From: Lantana camara
Taxonomy: Eukaryota > Streptophyta > Magnoliopsida > Lamiales > Verbenaceae
DNA: 64,000 nt
Assembly (NCBI GenBank): GCA_037501455.1
Contig: CM074856.1
Coordinates: forward strand, 50,187,001 to 50,251,000
Reading direction: 5' to 3'
This document shows, piece by piece, positions 10,669-24,600 of this stretch (its first letter is position 1; each line of letters begins with the position of its first letter). Below the pieces are notes generated by a model. That model did not search any database. It was not told where the DNA came from and worked only from the letters and a program-made list of their open reading frames with translations. The position numbers and the translations under genes were made by a program.

Positions 10669-11025
10669 TCCACTATCTAAACAAATGTCCCCAATTTGCA
10701 AACAAGTCCCTAGGTTATTTAAATGAATGCAATCAAGTATTATCCCTACCTAAAAGATCCCTTAGCTCCAAACCAAGTTATGCAATTGAGTCCATAAATT
10801 TCATGAAATGATCAATTAAGGTCACATAATACAATTAAGCACACTATCACTTAATTCATGAATTTCACATTAAAATTAATTCATAAAAATACATAGGAAT
10901 GTATATAGCACACAATAATATAATGAAATCATAATAAGCAAGTAAATGTATAAATTTAAACTCCCAACTCCCGAAGACCCGCACGTGGCGTACTTACCTG
11001 AACTTCCGGAATTTGGGGCGTTACA

Positions 11026-11030
11026 TGGGA
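11026..11030. repeat. Target-site duplication TGGGA, right copy
   Basis: TGGGA follows the terminal TTACA of the 5' LTR directly and matches 1281-1285. The satellite resumes in register with GGAACCCCAAGCCTGGG, so the insertion removed no satellite sequence. Confidence 0.97.
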
Positions 11031-14000
11031 GGAACCCCAAGCCTGGGTTCGCCAGGATTGCACACAACCGCCCAAAAGTGATGGAACAGGCTCCCCAAGG
11101 GTGTAGGGCAAGATAAGGGACGCTGATCTTCATTTTGGGTCAAAGGGAGGGGCATATCTATCGAGCGATCTCCGGTATTTTTCACTAGATCCTCCATCAG
11201 AATGGCCGCTTTTAATTTTTTTTATATTTTCCCAAGCTTCCAACTGCCAACCGTAGGCTTTTCCACACACACTGCATGTTGATCTTGATAAATTTGGATT
11301 TTTCTGGTGCAACATTGGGGTGTAACCCCAAAACCCAAGCCATTATCATAGACTAGTTCCTTGAGAGTTGGGAGGAACCCCAAGCCTGGGTTCGCCAGGA
11401 TTGCACACAACCGCCCAAACATGATGGAACAGGCTCCCCAAGGGTGTAGGGCAAGATAAGCCACGCTGATCTTCATTTTGGGCCAAAGGGAGGGGCATAT
11501 CTATCGAGCGATCTCCGATATCTATCACTAGATCCTCCATCAGAATGGTCGCATTTAATTTTTTTTTATTTTCCCAAGCTTCCAACTGCCAACCGTAGGC
11601 TTTTCCACACACACTGCATGTTGATCTTGATAAATTTGGATTTTTCTGGTGCAACATTGGGGTGTATCCCCAAAACCCAAGTCATTATCGTAGACTAGTT
11701 CCTTGAGAGTTGGGATGAACCCCAAGCCTGGGTTCGCCAGGATTGCACACAACCGCCCAAACGTGATGGAACAGGCTCCCAAAGGGTGTTAGGCAAGATA
11801 AGGGACGATGATCTTCATTTTGGGCCAAAGGGAGGGGCATATCTATCGAGCGATCTCAGGTATCTAACACTAGATCCTCCATCAGAATGGCCGCTTTTAA
11901 TTTTTTTTATATTTTTCCAAGCTTCCAACCGCCAACCGTAGGCTTTTCCACACACACTGCATGTTGATCTTGATAAATTTGGATTTTTCTGGTGCAACCT
12001 TAGGGTGTAACCCCAAAACCCAAGCCATTATCGTAGACTAGTTCCTTGAGAGTTGGGAGGAACCCCAAGCCTGGGTTCGCAAGGATTGCACACAACCGCC
12101 CAAACGTGATGGAATAGGCTCCCCAAGGGTGTAGGGCAAGATAAGGGACGTTGATCTTCATTTTGGGCCAAAGGTAGGGGCATATCTATCGATCGATCTC
12201 CGATATCTATCACTAGATCCTCCATCAGAATGGCTGCTCTCAATTTTTTTTATATTTTCCCAACCTTCCAACTGCCAACCGTAGGCTTTTCCACACACAC
12301 TGCATCTTGATCTTCATAAATTTGGATTTTTCTAGTGCAACATTGGGGTGTATCCCCAAAACCCAAGCCATTATCGTGGAATAGTTCCTTGAGAGTTGGG
12401 AGGAACCCCAAGCCTGGGTTCGCCAGGATTGTACACAACCGCCCAAACATGATGGAACAGGCTCCCCAAGGGTGTAGGGCAAGATAAGGGACGCTGATCT
12501 TCATTTTGGGCCAAAGGGAGGGGCATATCTATCGAGCGATTTCCGATATCTATCACTAGATCCTCCATCAGAATGGTCGCATTTAATTTTTTTTTTATTT
12601 TCCCAAGCTTCCAACTGCCAACCGTAGGCTTTTCCACACACACTGCATGTTGATCTTGATAAATTTGGATTTTTCTGGTGCAACATTGGGGTGTATCCCC
12701 AAAACCCAAGCCATTATCGTAGACTAGTTCCTTGAGAGTTGGGAGGAACCCCAAGCCTGGGTTCGCCATGATTGCACACAACCGCCCAAAAGTGATGGAA
12801 CAGGCTCCCCAAGGGTGTAGGGCAAGATAAGGGACACTGATCTTCATTTTGGGTCAAAGGGAGGGGCATATCTATCGAGCGACCTCCGGTATTTTTCACT
12901 AGATCCTCCATCAGAATGGCCGCTTTTAATTTTTTTTATATTTTCCCAAGCTTCCAACTGCCAACCGTAGGCTTTTCCACACATACTGCATGTTGATCTT
13001 GATAAATTTGGATTTTTCTGGTGCAACATTGGGGTGTATCCCCAAAACCCAAGCCATTATCGTAGACTAGTTCCTTGAGAGTTGGGAGGAACCCCAAGCC
13101 TGGGTTCGCCAAGATTGCACACAACCGCCCAAAAGTGATGGAACAGGCTCCCCAAGGGTGTTAGGCAAGATAAGGGACGATGATCTTCATTTTGGGCCAA
13201 AGGGAGGGGCATATCTATCGAGCGATCTCAGGTATCTAACACTAGATCCTCCATCAGAATGGCCGCTTTTAATTTTTTTTATATTTTTCCAAGCTTCCAA
13301 CAGCCAACCGTAGGCTTTTCCACACAAACTGCATGTTGATCTTGATAAATTTGGATTTTTCTGGTGCAACATTAGGGTGTAACCCCAAAACCCAAGCCAT
13401 CATCGTAGACTAGTTCCTTGAGAGTTGGGAGGAACCCCAAGCCTGGGTTCGCAAGGATTGCACACAACCGCCCAAACGTGATGGAACAGGCTCCCCAAGG
13501 GTGTAGGGCAAGATAAGGGACAATGATCTTCATTTTGGGCCAAAGGGAGGGGCGTATCTATCGAGCGATCGACGGTATCTATCACTAGATCCTCCATCAG
13601 AATGGCCGCTCTTAATTTTTTTTATATTTTCCCAAGCTTCCAACTGCCAACCGTAGGCTTTTCCACACACACTGCATGTTGATCTTGATAAATTTTGATT
13701 TTTCTGGTGCAACATTGGGGTGTAACCCCAAAACCCAAGCCATTATCATAGACTAGTTCCTTGAGAGTTGGGAGGAACCCCAAGCCTGGGTTCGCCAGGA
13801 TTGTACACAACCGCCCAAACATGATGGAACAGGCTCCCCAAGGGTGTAGGGCAAGATAAGGGATGCTGATCTTCATTTTGGGCCAAAGGGAGGGGCATAT
13901 CTATCGAGCGATTTCCGATATCTATCACTAGATCCTCCATCAGAATGGCCCCTCTCAATTTTTTTTATATTTTCCCAAGCTTCCAACTGCCAACCGTAGG

Positions 14001-14546
14001 CTTTTCCACACACACTGCATGTTGATCTTGATAAATTTGGATTTTTCTGGTGCAACATTGGGGTGTATCCCCAAAACCCAAGCCATTATCGTAGACTAGT
14101 TCCTTGAGAGTTGGGAGGAACCCCAAGCCTGGGTTCGCCAGGATTGCACACAACCGCCCAAAAGTGATGGAACAGGCTCCCCAAGGGTGTAGGGCAAGAT
14201 AAGGGACGCTGATCTTCATTTTGGGTCAAAGGGAGGGACATATCTATCGAGCGATCTCCGGTATTTTTCACTAGATCCTCCATCAGAATGGCCGCTTTTA
14301 ATTTTTTTTATATTTTCCCAAGCTTCCAACTGCCAACCGTAGGCTTTTCCACACATACTGCATGTTGATCTTGATAAATTTGGATTTTTCTGGTGCAACA
14401 TTGGGGTGTATCCCCAAAACCCAAGCCATTATCGTAGACTAGTTCCTTGAGAGTTGGGAGGAACCCCAAGCCTGGGTTCGCCAGGATTGCACACAACCGC
14501 CCAAAAGTGATGGAACAGGCTCCCCAAGGGTGTAGGGCAAGATAAG

Positions 14547-17500
14547 GGACGCTGATCTTCATTTTGGGTCCAAGGGAGGGGCATATCTATCAAGCGATCT
14601 CCGGTATTTTTCACTAGATCCTCCGTCAGAATAGCCGCTTTTAATTTTTTTTATATTTTCCCAAGCTTCCAACTGCCAACCGTAGGCTTTTCCACACACA
14701 CTGCATGTTGATCTTGATAAATTTGGATTTTTCTGGTGCAACATTGGGGTGTAACCCCAAAACCCAAGCCATTATCGTAGACTAGTTCCTTGAGAGTTGG
14801 GAGGAACCCCAAGCCTGGGTTCGCAAGGATTGCACACAACCGCCCAAACGTGATGGAACAGGCTCCCCAAGGGTGTAGGGCAAGATAAGGGACAATGATC
14901 TTCATTTTGGGCCAAAGGGAGGGGCGTATCTATCGAGCGATCGACGGTATCTATCACTAGATCCTCCATCAGAATGGCCGCTTTTAATTTTTTTTATATT
15001 TTCCCAAGCTTCCAACTGCCAACCGTAGGCTTTTCCACACACACTGCATGTTGATCTTGATAAATTTTGATTTTTCTGGTGCAACATTGGGGTGTAACCC
15101 CAAAACCCAAGCCATTATCATAGACTAGTTCCTTGAGAGTTGGGAGGAACCCCAAGCCTGGGTTCGCCAGGATTGTACACAACCGCCCAAACATGATGGA
15201 ACAGGCTCCCCAAGGGTGTAGGGCAAGATAAGGGACGCTGATCTTCATTTTGGGCCAAAGGGAGGGGCATATCTATCGAGCGATTTCCGATATCTATCAC
15301 TAGATCCTCCATCAGAATGGTCGCATTTAATTTTTTTTTTATTTTCCCAAGCTTCCAACTGCCAACCGTAGGCTTTTCCACACACACTGCATGTTGATCT
15401 TGATAAATTTGGATTTTTCTGGTGCAACATTGGGGTGTATCCCCAAAACCCAAGCCATTATCGCAGACTAGTTCCTTGAGAGTTGGGAGGAACCCCAAGC
15501 CTGGGTTCGCCAGGATTGCACACAACCGCCCAAAAGTGATGGAACAGGCTCCCCAAGGGTGTAGGGCAAGATAAGGGACGCTGATCTTCATTTTGGGTCA
15601 AAGGGAGGGACATATCTATCGAGCGATCTCCGGTATTTTTCACTAGATCCTCCATCAGAATGGCCGCTTTTAATTTTTTTTATATTTTCTCAAGCTTCCA
15701 ACTGCCAACCGTAGGCTTTTCCACACACACTGCATGTTGATCTTGATAAATTTGGATTTTTCTGGTGCAACATTGGGGTGTAACCCCAAAACCCAAGCCA
15801 TTATCATAGACTAGTTCCTTGAGAGTTGGGAGGAACCCCAAGCCTGGGTTCGCAAGGATTGCACACAACCGCCCAAACGTGATGGAACAGGCTCCCCAAG
15901 GGTGTAGGGCAAGATAAGGGACGATGATCTTCATTTTGGGCCAAAGGGAGGGGCGTATCTATCGAGCGATCGACGGTATCTATCACTAGATCCTCCAATA
16001 GAATGGCCACTTTTAATTTTTTTTATATTTTCCCAAGCTTCCAACTGCCAACCGTAGGCTTTTCCACACACACTGCATGTTGATCTTGATAAATTTTGAT
16101 TTTTCTGGTGCAACATTGGGGTGTAACCCCAAAACCCAAGCCATTATCATAGACTAGTTCCTTGAGAGTTGGGAGGAACCCCAAGCCTGGGTTAGCCAGG
16201 ATTGCACACAACCGCCCAAACATGATGGAACAGGCTCCCCAAGGGTGTAGGGCAAGATAAGCCACGCTGATCTTCATTTTGGGCCAAAGGGAGGGGCATA
16301 TCTATCGAGCGATCTCCGATATCTATCACTAGATCCTCCATCAGAATGGTCGCATTTAATTTTTTTTTTATTTTCCCAAGCTTGCAACTGCCAACCGTAG
16401 GCTTTTCCACACACACTGCATGTTGATCTTGATAAATTTGGATTTTTCTGGTGCAACATTGGGGTGTATCCCCAAAACCCAAGTCATTATCGTAGACTAG
16501 TTCCTTGAGCGTTGGGATGAACCCCAAGCCTGGGTTCGCCAGGATTACACACAACCGCCCAAACGTGATGGAACAGGCTCCCAAAGGGTGTTAGGCAAGA
16601 TAAGGGACGATGATCTTCATTTTGGGCCAAAGGGAGGGGCATATCTATCGAGCGATCTCAGGTATCTAACACTAGATCCTCCATCAGAATGGCCGCTTTT
16701 AATTTTTTTTATATTTTCCCAAGCTTCCAACTGCCAACCGTAGGCTTTTCCACACATACTGCATGTTGATCTTGATAAATTTGGATTTTTCTGGTGCAAC
16801 ATTGGGGTGTATCCCCAAAACCCAAGCCATTATCGTAGACTAGTTCCTTGAGAGTTGGGAGGAACCCCAAGCCTGGGTTCGCCAGGATTGCACACAACCG
16901 CCCAAAAGTGATGGAACAGGCTCCCCAAGGGTGTAGGGCAAGATAAGGGACGCTGATCTTCATTTTGGGTCAAAGGGAGGGGCATATCTACCAAGCGATC
17001 TCCGGTATTTTTCACTAGATCCTCCATCAGTATAGCCGCTTTAATTTTTTTTTATATTTTCCCAAGCTTCCAACTGCCAACCGTAGGCTTTTCCACACAC
17101 ACTGCATGTTGATCTTGATAAATTTGGATTTTTCTGGTGCAACATTGGGGTGTAACCCCAAAACCCAAACCATTATCGTAGACTAGTTCCTTGAGAGTTG
17201 GGAGGAACCCCAAGCCTGGGTTCGCAAGGATTGTACACAACCGCCCAAACGTGATGGAACAGGCTCCCCAAGGGTGTAGGGCAAGATAAGGGACAATGAT
17301 CTTCATTTTGGGCCAAAGGGAGGGGCGTATCTATCGAGCGATCGACGGTATCTATCACTAGATCCTCCATCAGAATGGCCGCTTTTAATTTTTTTTATAT
17401 TTTCCCAAGCTTCCAACTGCCAACCGTTGGCTTTTCCACACACACTGCATGTTTATCTTGATAAATTTTGATTTTTCTGGTGCAACATTGGGGTGTAACC

Positions 17501-20500
17501 CCAAAACCCAAGCCTTTATCATAGACTAGTTCCTTGAGAGTTGGGAGGAACCCCAAGCCTGGGTTCGCCAGGATTGTACACAACCGCCCAAACATGATGG
17601 AACAGGCTCCCCAAGGGTGTAGGGCAAGATAAGGGACGCTGATCTACATTTTGGGCCAAAGGGAGGGGCATATCTATCGAGCGATTTCCGATATCTATCA
17701 CTAGATCCTCCATCAAAATGGTCGCATTTAATTTTTTTTTTTTTTTCCCAAGCTTCCAACTGCCAACCGTAGGCTTTTCCACACACACTGCATGTTGATC
17801 TTGATAAATTTGGATTTTTCTGGTGCAACATTGGGGTGTATCCCCAAAACCCAAGCCATTATCGTAGACTAGTTCCTTGAGAGTTGGGAGGAACCCCAAG
17901 CTTGGGTTCGCCAGGATTGCACACAACCGCCAAAAAGTGATGGAACAGGCTCCCCAAGGGTGTAGGGCAAGATAAGGGACGCTGATCTTCATTTTGGGTC
18001 AAAGGGAGGGGCATATCTATCGAGCGATCTCCGGTATTTTTCACTAGATCCTCTATCAGAATGGCCGCTTTTAATTTTTTTTATATTTTCCCAAGCTTCC
18101 AACTGCCAACCGTAGGCTTTTCCACACACACTGCATGTTGATCTTGATAAATTTGGATTTTTCTGGTGCAACATTGGGGTGTAACCCCAAAACCCAAGCC
18201 ATTATCATAGACTAGTTCCTTGAGAGTTGGGAGGAACCCCAAGCCTGGGTTCGCAAGGATTGCACACAACCGCCCAGACGTGATGGAACAGGCTCCCCAA
18301 GGGTGTAGGGCAAGATAAGGGACGATGATCTTCATTTTGGGCCAAAGGGAAGGGCGTATCTATCGAGCGATCGACGGTATCTATCACTAGATCCTCCAAT
18401 AGAATGGCCACTTTTAATTTTTTTTATATTTTCCCAAGCTTCCAACTGCCAACCGTAGGCTTTTCCACACACACTGCATGTTAATCTTGATAAATTTTGA
18501 TTTTTCTGGTGCAACATTGGGGTGTAACCCCAAAACCCAAGCCATTATCATAGACTAGTTCCTTGAGAGTTGGGAGGAACCCCAAGCCTGGGTTCGCCAG
18601 GATTGCACATAACCACCCAAACATGATGGAACAGGCTCCCCAAGGGTGTAGGGCAAGATAAGCCACGCTGATCTTCATTTTGGGCCAAAGGGAGGGGCAT
18701 ATCTATCGAGCGATCTCCGATATCTATCACTAGATCCTCCATCAGAATGGTCGCATTTAATTTTTTTTTTATTTTCCCAAGCTTGCAACTGCCAACCGTA
18801 GGCTTTTCCACACACACTGCATGTTGATCTTGATAAATTTGGATTTTTCTGGTGCAACATTGGGGTGTATCCCCAAAACCCAAGTCATTATCGTAGACTA
18901 GTTCCTTGAGAGTTGGGATGAACCCCAAGCCTGGGTTCGCCAGGATTACACACAACCGCCCAAAAGTGATGGAACAGACTCCCCAAGGGTGTAGGGCAAG
19001 ATAAGGGACACTGATCTTCATTTTGGGTCAAAGGGAGGGGCATATCTGTCGAGCGACCTCCGGTATTTTTCACTAGATCCTCCATCAGAATGGCCGCTTT
19101 TAATTTTTTTTATATTTTCCCAAGCTTCCAACTGCCAACCGTAGGCTTTTCCACACATACTGCATGTTGATCTTGATAAATTTGGATTTTTCTGGTGCAA
19201 CATTGGGGTGTATCCCCAAAACCCAAGCCATTATCGTAGACTAGTTCCTTGAGAGTTGGGAGGAACCCCAAGCCTGGGTTCGCCAGGATTGCACACAACC
19301 GCCCAAAAGTGATGGAACAGGCTCCCCAAGGGTGTAGGGCAAGATAAGGGATGCTGATCTTCATTTTGGGTCAAAGGGAGGGGCATATCTATCAAGCGAT
19401 CTCCGGTATTTTTCACTAGATCCTCCATCAGAATAGCCGCTTTAAATTTTTTTTATATTTTCCCAAGCTTCCAACTGCCAACCGTAGGCTTTTCCACACA
19501 CACTGCATGTTGATCTTGATAAATTTGGATTTTTCTGGTGCAACATTGGGGTGTAACCCCAAAACCCAAGCCATTATCGTAGACTAGTTCCTTGAGAGTT
19601 GGGAGGAACCCCAAGCCTGGGTTCGCAAGGATTGTACACAACCGCCCAAACGTGATGGAACAGGCTCCCCAAGGGTGTAGGGCAAGATAAGGGACAATGA
19701 TCTTCATTTTGGGCCAAAGGGAGGGGCGTATCTATCGAGCGATCGATGGTATTTATCACTAGATCCTCCATCAGAATGGCCGCTTTTAATTTTTTTTATA
19801 TTTTCCCAAGCTTCCAACTGCCAACCGTAGGCTTTTCCACACACACTGCATGTTGATCTTGATAAATTTTGATTTTTCTGGTGCAACATTGGGGTGTAAC
19901 CCCAAAACCCAAGCCTTTATCATAGACTAGTTCCTTGAGAGTTGGGAGGAACCCCAAGCCTGGGTTCGCCAGGATTGTACACAACCGCCCAAACATGATG
20001 GAACAGGCTCCCCAAGGGTGTAGAGCAAGATAAGGGACGCTGATCTTCATTTTGGGCCAAAGGGAGGGGCATATCTATCGAGCGATTTCCGATATCTATC
20101 ACTAGATCCTCCATCAGAATGGTCGCATTTAATTTTTTTTTTATTTTCCCAAGCTTGCAACTGCCAACCGTAGGCTTTTCCACACACACTGCATGTTGGT
20201 CTTGATAAATTTGGATTTTTCTGGTGCAACATTGGGGTGTATCCCCAAAACCCAAGCCATTATCGTAGACTAGTTCCTTGAGAGTTGGGAGGAACCCCAA
20301 GCCTGGGTTCGCCAGGATTGCACACAACCGCCCAAAAGTGATGGAACAGGCTCCCCAAGGGTGTAGGGCAAGATAAGGGATGCTGATCTTCATTTTGGGT
20401 CAAAGGGAGGGGCATATCTATCAAGCGATCTCCGGTATTTTTCACTAGATCCTCCATCAGAATAGCCACTTTAAATTTTTTTTATATTTTCCCAAGCTTC

Positions 20501-21600
20501 CAACTGCCAACCGTAGGCTTTTCCACACACATTGCATGTTGATCTTGATAAATTTGGATTTTTCTGGTGCAACATTGGGGTGTAACCCCAAAACCCAAGC
20601 CATTATCGTAGACTAGTTCCTTGAGAGTTGGGAGGAACCCCAAGCCTGGGTTCGCAAGGATTGTACACAACCGCCCAAACGTGATGGAACAGGCTCCCCA
20701 AGGGTGTAGGGCAAGATAAGGGACAATGATCTTCATTTTGGGCCAAAGGGAGGGGCGTATCTATCGAGCGATCGACGGTATCTATCACTAGATCCTCCAT
20801 CAGAATGGCCGCTTTTAATTTTTTTTATATTTTCCCAAGCTTCCAACTGCCAACCGTAGGCTTTTCCACACACACTGCATGTTGATCTTGATAAATTTTG
20901 ATTTTTCTGGTGCAACATTGGGGTGTAACCCCAAAACCCAAGCCATTATCATAGACTAGTTCCTTGAGAGTTGGGAGGAACCCCAAGCCTGGGTTCGCCA
21001 GGATTGCACACAACCGCCCAAACATGATGGAACAGGCTCCCCAAGGGTGTAGGGCTAGATAAGCCACGCTGATCTTCATTTTGGGCCAAAGGGAGGGGCA
21101 TATCTATCGAGCTATCTCCGATATCTATCACTAGATCCTCCATCAGAATGGTCGCATTTAATTTTTTTTTATTTTCCCAAGCTTGCAACTGCCAACCGTA
21201 GGCTTTTCCACACACACTGCATGTTGATCTTGATAAATTTGGATTTTTCTGGTGCAACATTGGGGTGTATCCCCAAAACCCAAGTCATTATCGTAGACTA
21301 GTTCCTTGAGAGTTGAGATGAACCCCAAGCCAGGGTTCGCCAAGCTTGCACACAACCGCCCAAACGTGATGGAACAGGCTCCCAAAGGGTGTTAGGCAAG
21401 ATAAGGGACGATGATCTTCATTTTGGGCCAAAGGGAGGGGCATATCTATCGAGCGATCTCAGGTATCTAACACTAGATCCTCCATCAGAATGGCCGCTTT
21501 TAATTTTTTTTATATTTTTCCAAGCTTCCAACCGCCAACCGTAGGCTTTTCCACACATACTGCATGTTGATCTTGATAAATTTGGATTTTTCTGGTGCAA
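14547..21600. repeat. Seven-monomer higher-order repeat, about three copies
   Basis: Diagnostic monomer variants recur at 2401 bp, exactly 7 x 343. The variant with ATAGCC after the CATCAG motif lies at 14631, 17032 and 19433. The variant with GCGATTTCCGATATC lies near 15282, 17683 and 20084. The third copy runs out near 20.5-21.6 kb, where the ATAGCC variant returns after only three monomers (20462) and then four (21833). The flanks of the retrotransposon match this block in order. The unit is therefore also present at 1-1285 plus 11031 to about 11900. Confidence 0.88.
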
Positions 21601-24600
21601 CCTTAGGGTGTAACCCCAAAACCCAAGCCATTATCATAGACTAGTTCCTTGAGAGTTGGGAGGAACCCCAAGCCTGGGTTCGCCAGGATTGCACACAACC
21701 GCCCAAAAGTGATGGATCAGGCTCCCCAAGGGTGTAGGGCAAGATAAGGGACGCTGATCTTCATTTTGGGTCAAAGGGAGGGGCATATCTATCAAGCGAT
21801 CTCCGGTATTTTTCACTAGATCCTCCATCAGAATAGCCGCTTTTAATTTTTTTTATATTTTCCCAAGCTTCCAACTGCCAACCGTAGGCTTTTCCACACA
21901 CACTGCATGTTGATCTTGATAAATTTGGATTTTTCTGGTACAACATTGGGGTGTAACCTCAAAACCCAAGTCATTATCATACTAGTTCCTTGAGAGTTGG
22001 GAGGAACCCCAAGCCTGGGTTCGCAAGGATTGCACACAACCGCCCAAACGTGATGGAACAGGCTCCCCAAGGCTGTAGGGCAAGATAAGGGACGATGATC
22101 TTCATTTTGGGCCAAAGGGAGGGGCGTATCTATCGAGTGATCGACGCTATCTATCACTAGATCCTCCAACAGAATCGCCACTTTTAATTTTTTTTATATT
22201 TTCCCAAGCTTCCAACTGCCAACCGTAGGCTTTTCCACACACACTGCATGTTGATCTTGATAAATTTTGATTTTTCTGGTGCAACATTGGGGTGTAATTC
22301 CAAAACCCAAGCCATTTTCATATACTACTTCCTTGAGAGTTGGGAGGAACCCCAAGCCTGGGTTCGCCAGGATTGCACACAACCGCCCAAACACGATGGA
22401 ACAGGCTCCCCAAGGGTGTAGGGCAAGATAAGCGACGCTGATCTTCATTTTGGGCCAAAGGGAGGGGCATATCTATCGAGCGATCTCCGATATCTATCAC
22501 TAGATCCTCCATCAGAATGGTCGCATTTAATTTTTTTTTATTTTCCCAAGCTTCCAACTGCCAACCGTAGGCTTTTCCACACACACTGTATGTTGATCTT
22601 GATAAATTTGGATTTTTCTGGTGCAACATTGGGGTGTAACCCCAAAACCCAAGCCATTATCGTAGACTAGTTCCTTGAGAGTTGGGATGAACCCCAGGCC
22701 TGGGTTCGCCAGGATTGCACACAACCGCCCAAACGTGATGGAACAGGCTCCCAAAGGGTGTTAGGCAAGATAAGGGACGATGATCTTCATTTTGGGCCAA
22801 AGGGAGGGGCATATCTATCGAGCGATCTCAGGTATCTAACACTAGATCCTCCATCAGAATGACCGCTTTTAATTTTTTTTATATGTTTCCAAGCTTCCAA
22901 CCGCCAACCGTAGGCTTTTCCACACACACTGCATGTTCATCTTGATAAATTTGGATTTTTCTGGTGCAACATTAGGGTGTAACCCCAAAACCCAGGCCAT
23001 TATCGTAGACTAGTTCCTTGAGAGTTGGGAGGAACCCCAAGCCTGGGTTCGTAAGGATTGCACACAACCGCCCAAACGTGATGGAACAGGCTCCCCAAGG
23101 GTGTAGGGCAAGATAAGGGACGATGATCTTCATTTTGGGCCAAAGGGAGGGGCATATCTATCGATCGATCTCCGATATCTATCACTAGATCCTCCATCAG
23201 AATGGCCGTTCTTAATTTTTTTTCTATTTTCCCAACCTTCCAACTGCCAACCGTAGGCTTTTCCACACACACTGCATCTTGATCTTCATAAATTTGGATT
23301 TTTCTGTTGCAACATTGGGGTGTATCCCCAAAACCCAAGCCATTATCGTGGACTAGTTCCTTGAGAGTTGGTAGGAACCCCAAGCCTGGGTTCGCCAGGA
23401 TTGCACACAACCGCCCAAAAGTGATGGAACAGGCTCCCAAAGGGTGTAGGGCAAGATAAGGGACGCTGATCTTCATTTTGGGCCAAAGGGAGGGGCATAT
23501 CTATCGAGCGATCTCCGGTATCTATCACTAGATCCTCCATCAGAATGGCCGCTTTTAATTTTTTTTATATTTTCCCAAGCTTCCAACTGCCAACCGTAGG
23601 CTTTTCCACACACACTGCATGTTGATCTTGATAAATTTGGATTTTTCTGGTGCAACATTGGGGTGTAACCCCAAAACCCAAGCCATTATCATAGACTAGT
23701 TCCTTGAGAGTTGGGAGGAACCCCAAGCCTGAGTTCGCAAGGATTGCACACAACCGCCCAAACGTGATGGAACAGGCTCCCCAAGGGTGTAGGGCAAGAT
23801 AAGCGACGCTGATCTTCATTTTGGGCCAAAGGGAGGGGCATATCTATCGAGCGATCTCCGATGTCTATCACTAGATCCTCCATCAGAATGGTCGCATTTA
23901 ATTTTTTTTATTTATTTCCCCAAGCTTCCAACCGCCAACCGTAGGCTTTTCCACACACACTGCATGTTGATCTTGATAAATTTGGATTTTTCTGGTCCAA
24001 CATTGGGGTGTATCCCCAAAACCCAAGCCATTATCGTAGACTAGTTCCTTGAGAGTTGGGATGAATCCCAAGCCTGGGTTCGCTAGGATTGCACACAACC
24101 GCCCAAACGTGATGGAACAGGCTCCCAAAGGGTGTAGGGCAAGATAAGGGACGATGATCTTCGTTTTGGGCCAAAGGGAGGGGCATATCTATCGAGCGAA
24201 CTCAGGTATCTATCACTAGATCCTCCATCAGAATGGCCGCTTTTAATTTTTTTTATATTTTTCCAAGCTTCCAACCGCCAACCGTAGGCTTTTCCACACA
24301 CACTGCATGTTGATCTTGATAAATTTAGATTTTTCTGGTGCTACATTGGGGTGTAACCCCAAAACCCAAGCCATTATCGTAGACTAGTTCCTTGAGAGTT
24401 GGGAGGAACCCCAAGACTGGGTTCGCAAGGATTGCACACAACCGCCCAAACGTGATGGAACAGGCTCCCCAAGGGTGTAGGGCAAGATAAGGGACGCTGA
24501 TCTTCATTTTGGGCCAAAGGGAGGGGCATATCTATCGAGCAATCTCCGGTATTTATCACTAGATCCTCCATCAGAATGGCAGCTTTTAATTTTTTTTATA

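Larger units (their letters stand above)
1286..11025 (-). mobile_element. Full-length Ty3/gypsy LTR retrotransposon, Tekay/Del-like chromovirus
   Basis: A complete 9740-bp element on the minus strand. In element sense the order is: 5' LTR, initiator-Met primer-binding site, leader, gag with two zinc knuckles, protease, reverse transcriptase, RNase H, integrase, C-terminal chromodomain-like segment, polypurine tract, 3' LTR. RNase H before integrase and the GPF motif plus chromodomain-like tail place it in Ty3/gypsy chromoviruses. The tail, the gag style, the single long frame and the LTRs of about 2.5 kb fit Tekay/Del better than CRM, Reina or Galadriel; this lineage call rests on motif recognition by eye. 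Both LTRs start TG and end CA, and a perfect 5-bp duplication flanks them. One in-frame TGA inside RT interrupts an otherwise intact frame of about 1500 codons. The element is probably defective alone but could be mobilised by a related active copy. Nothing in the window suggests it carries host genes. Confidence 0.96.
8552..11025 (-). repeat. 5' LTR of the retrotransposon (2474 bp)
   Basis: Begins TGTAACGCCC at 11025 and ends GTGCTACA at 8552 in element sense. It is nearly identical to the 3' LTR, differing by about nine substitutions. A 19-bp net shortage near 9340 accounts for the full length difference. It should contain the element promoter. The only candidate I see is the TATA-like run at 10651-10668, which is weak. 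The short ORFs at 9603-9896, 9950-10282 and 10623-10811 repeat those of the other LTR and are not genes. Confidence 0.96.
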
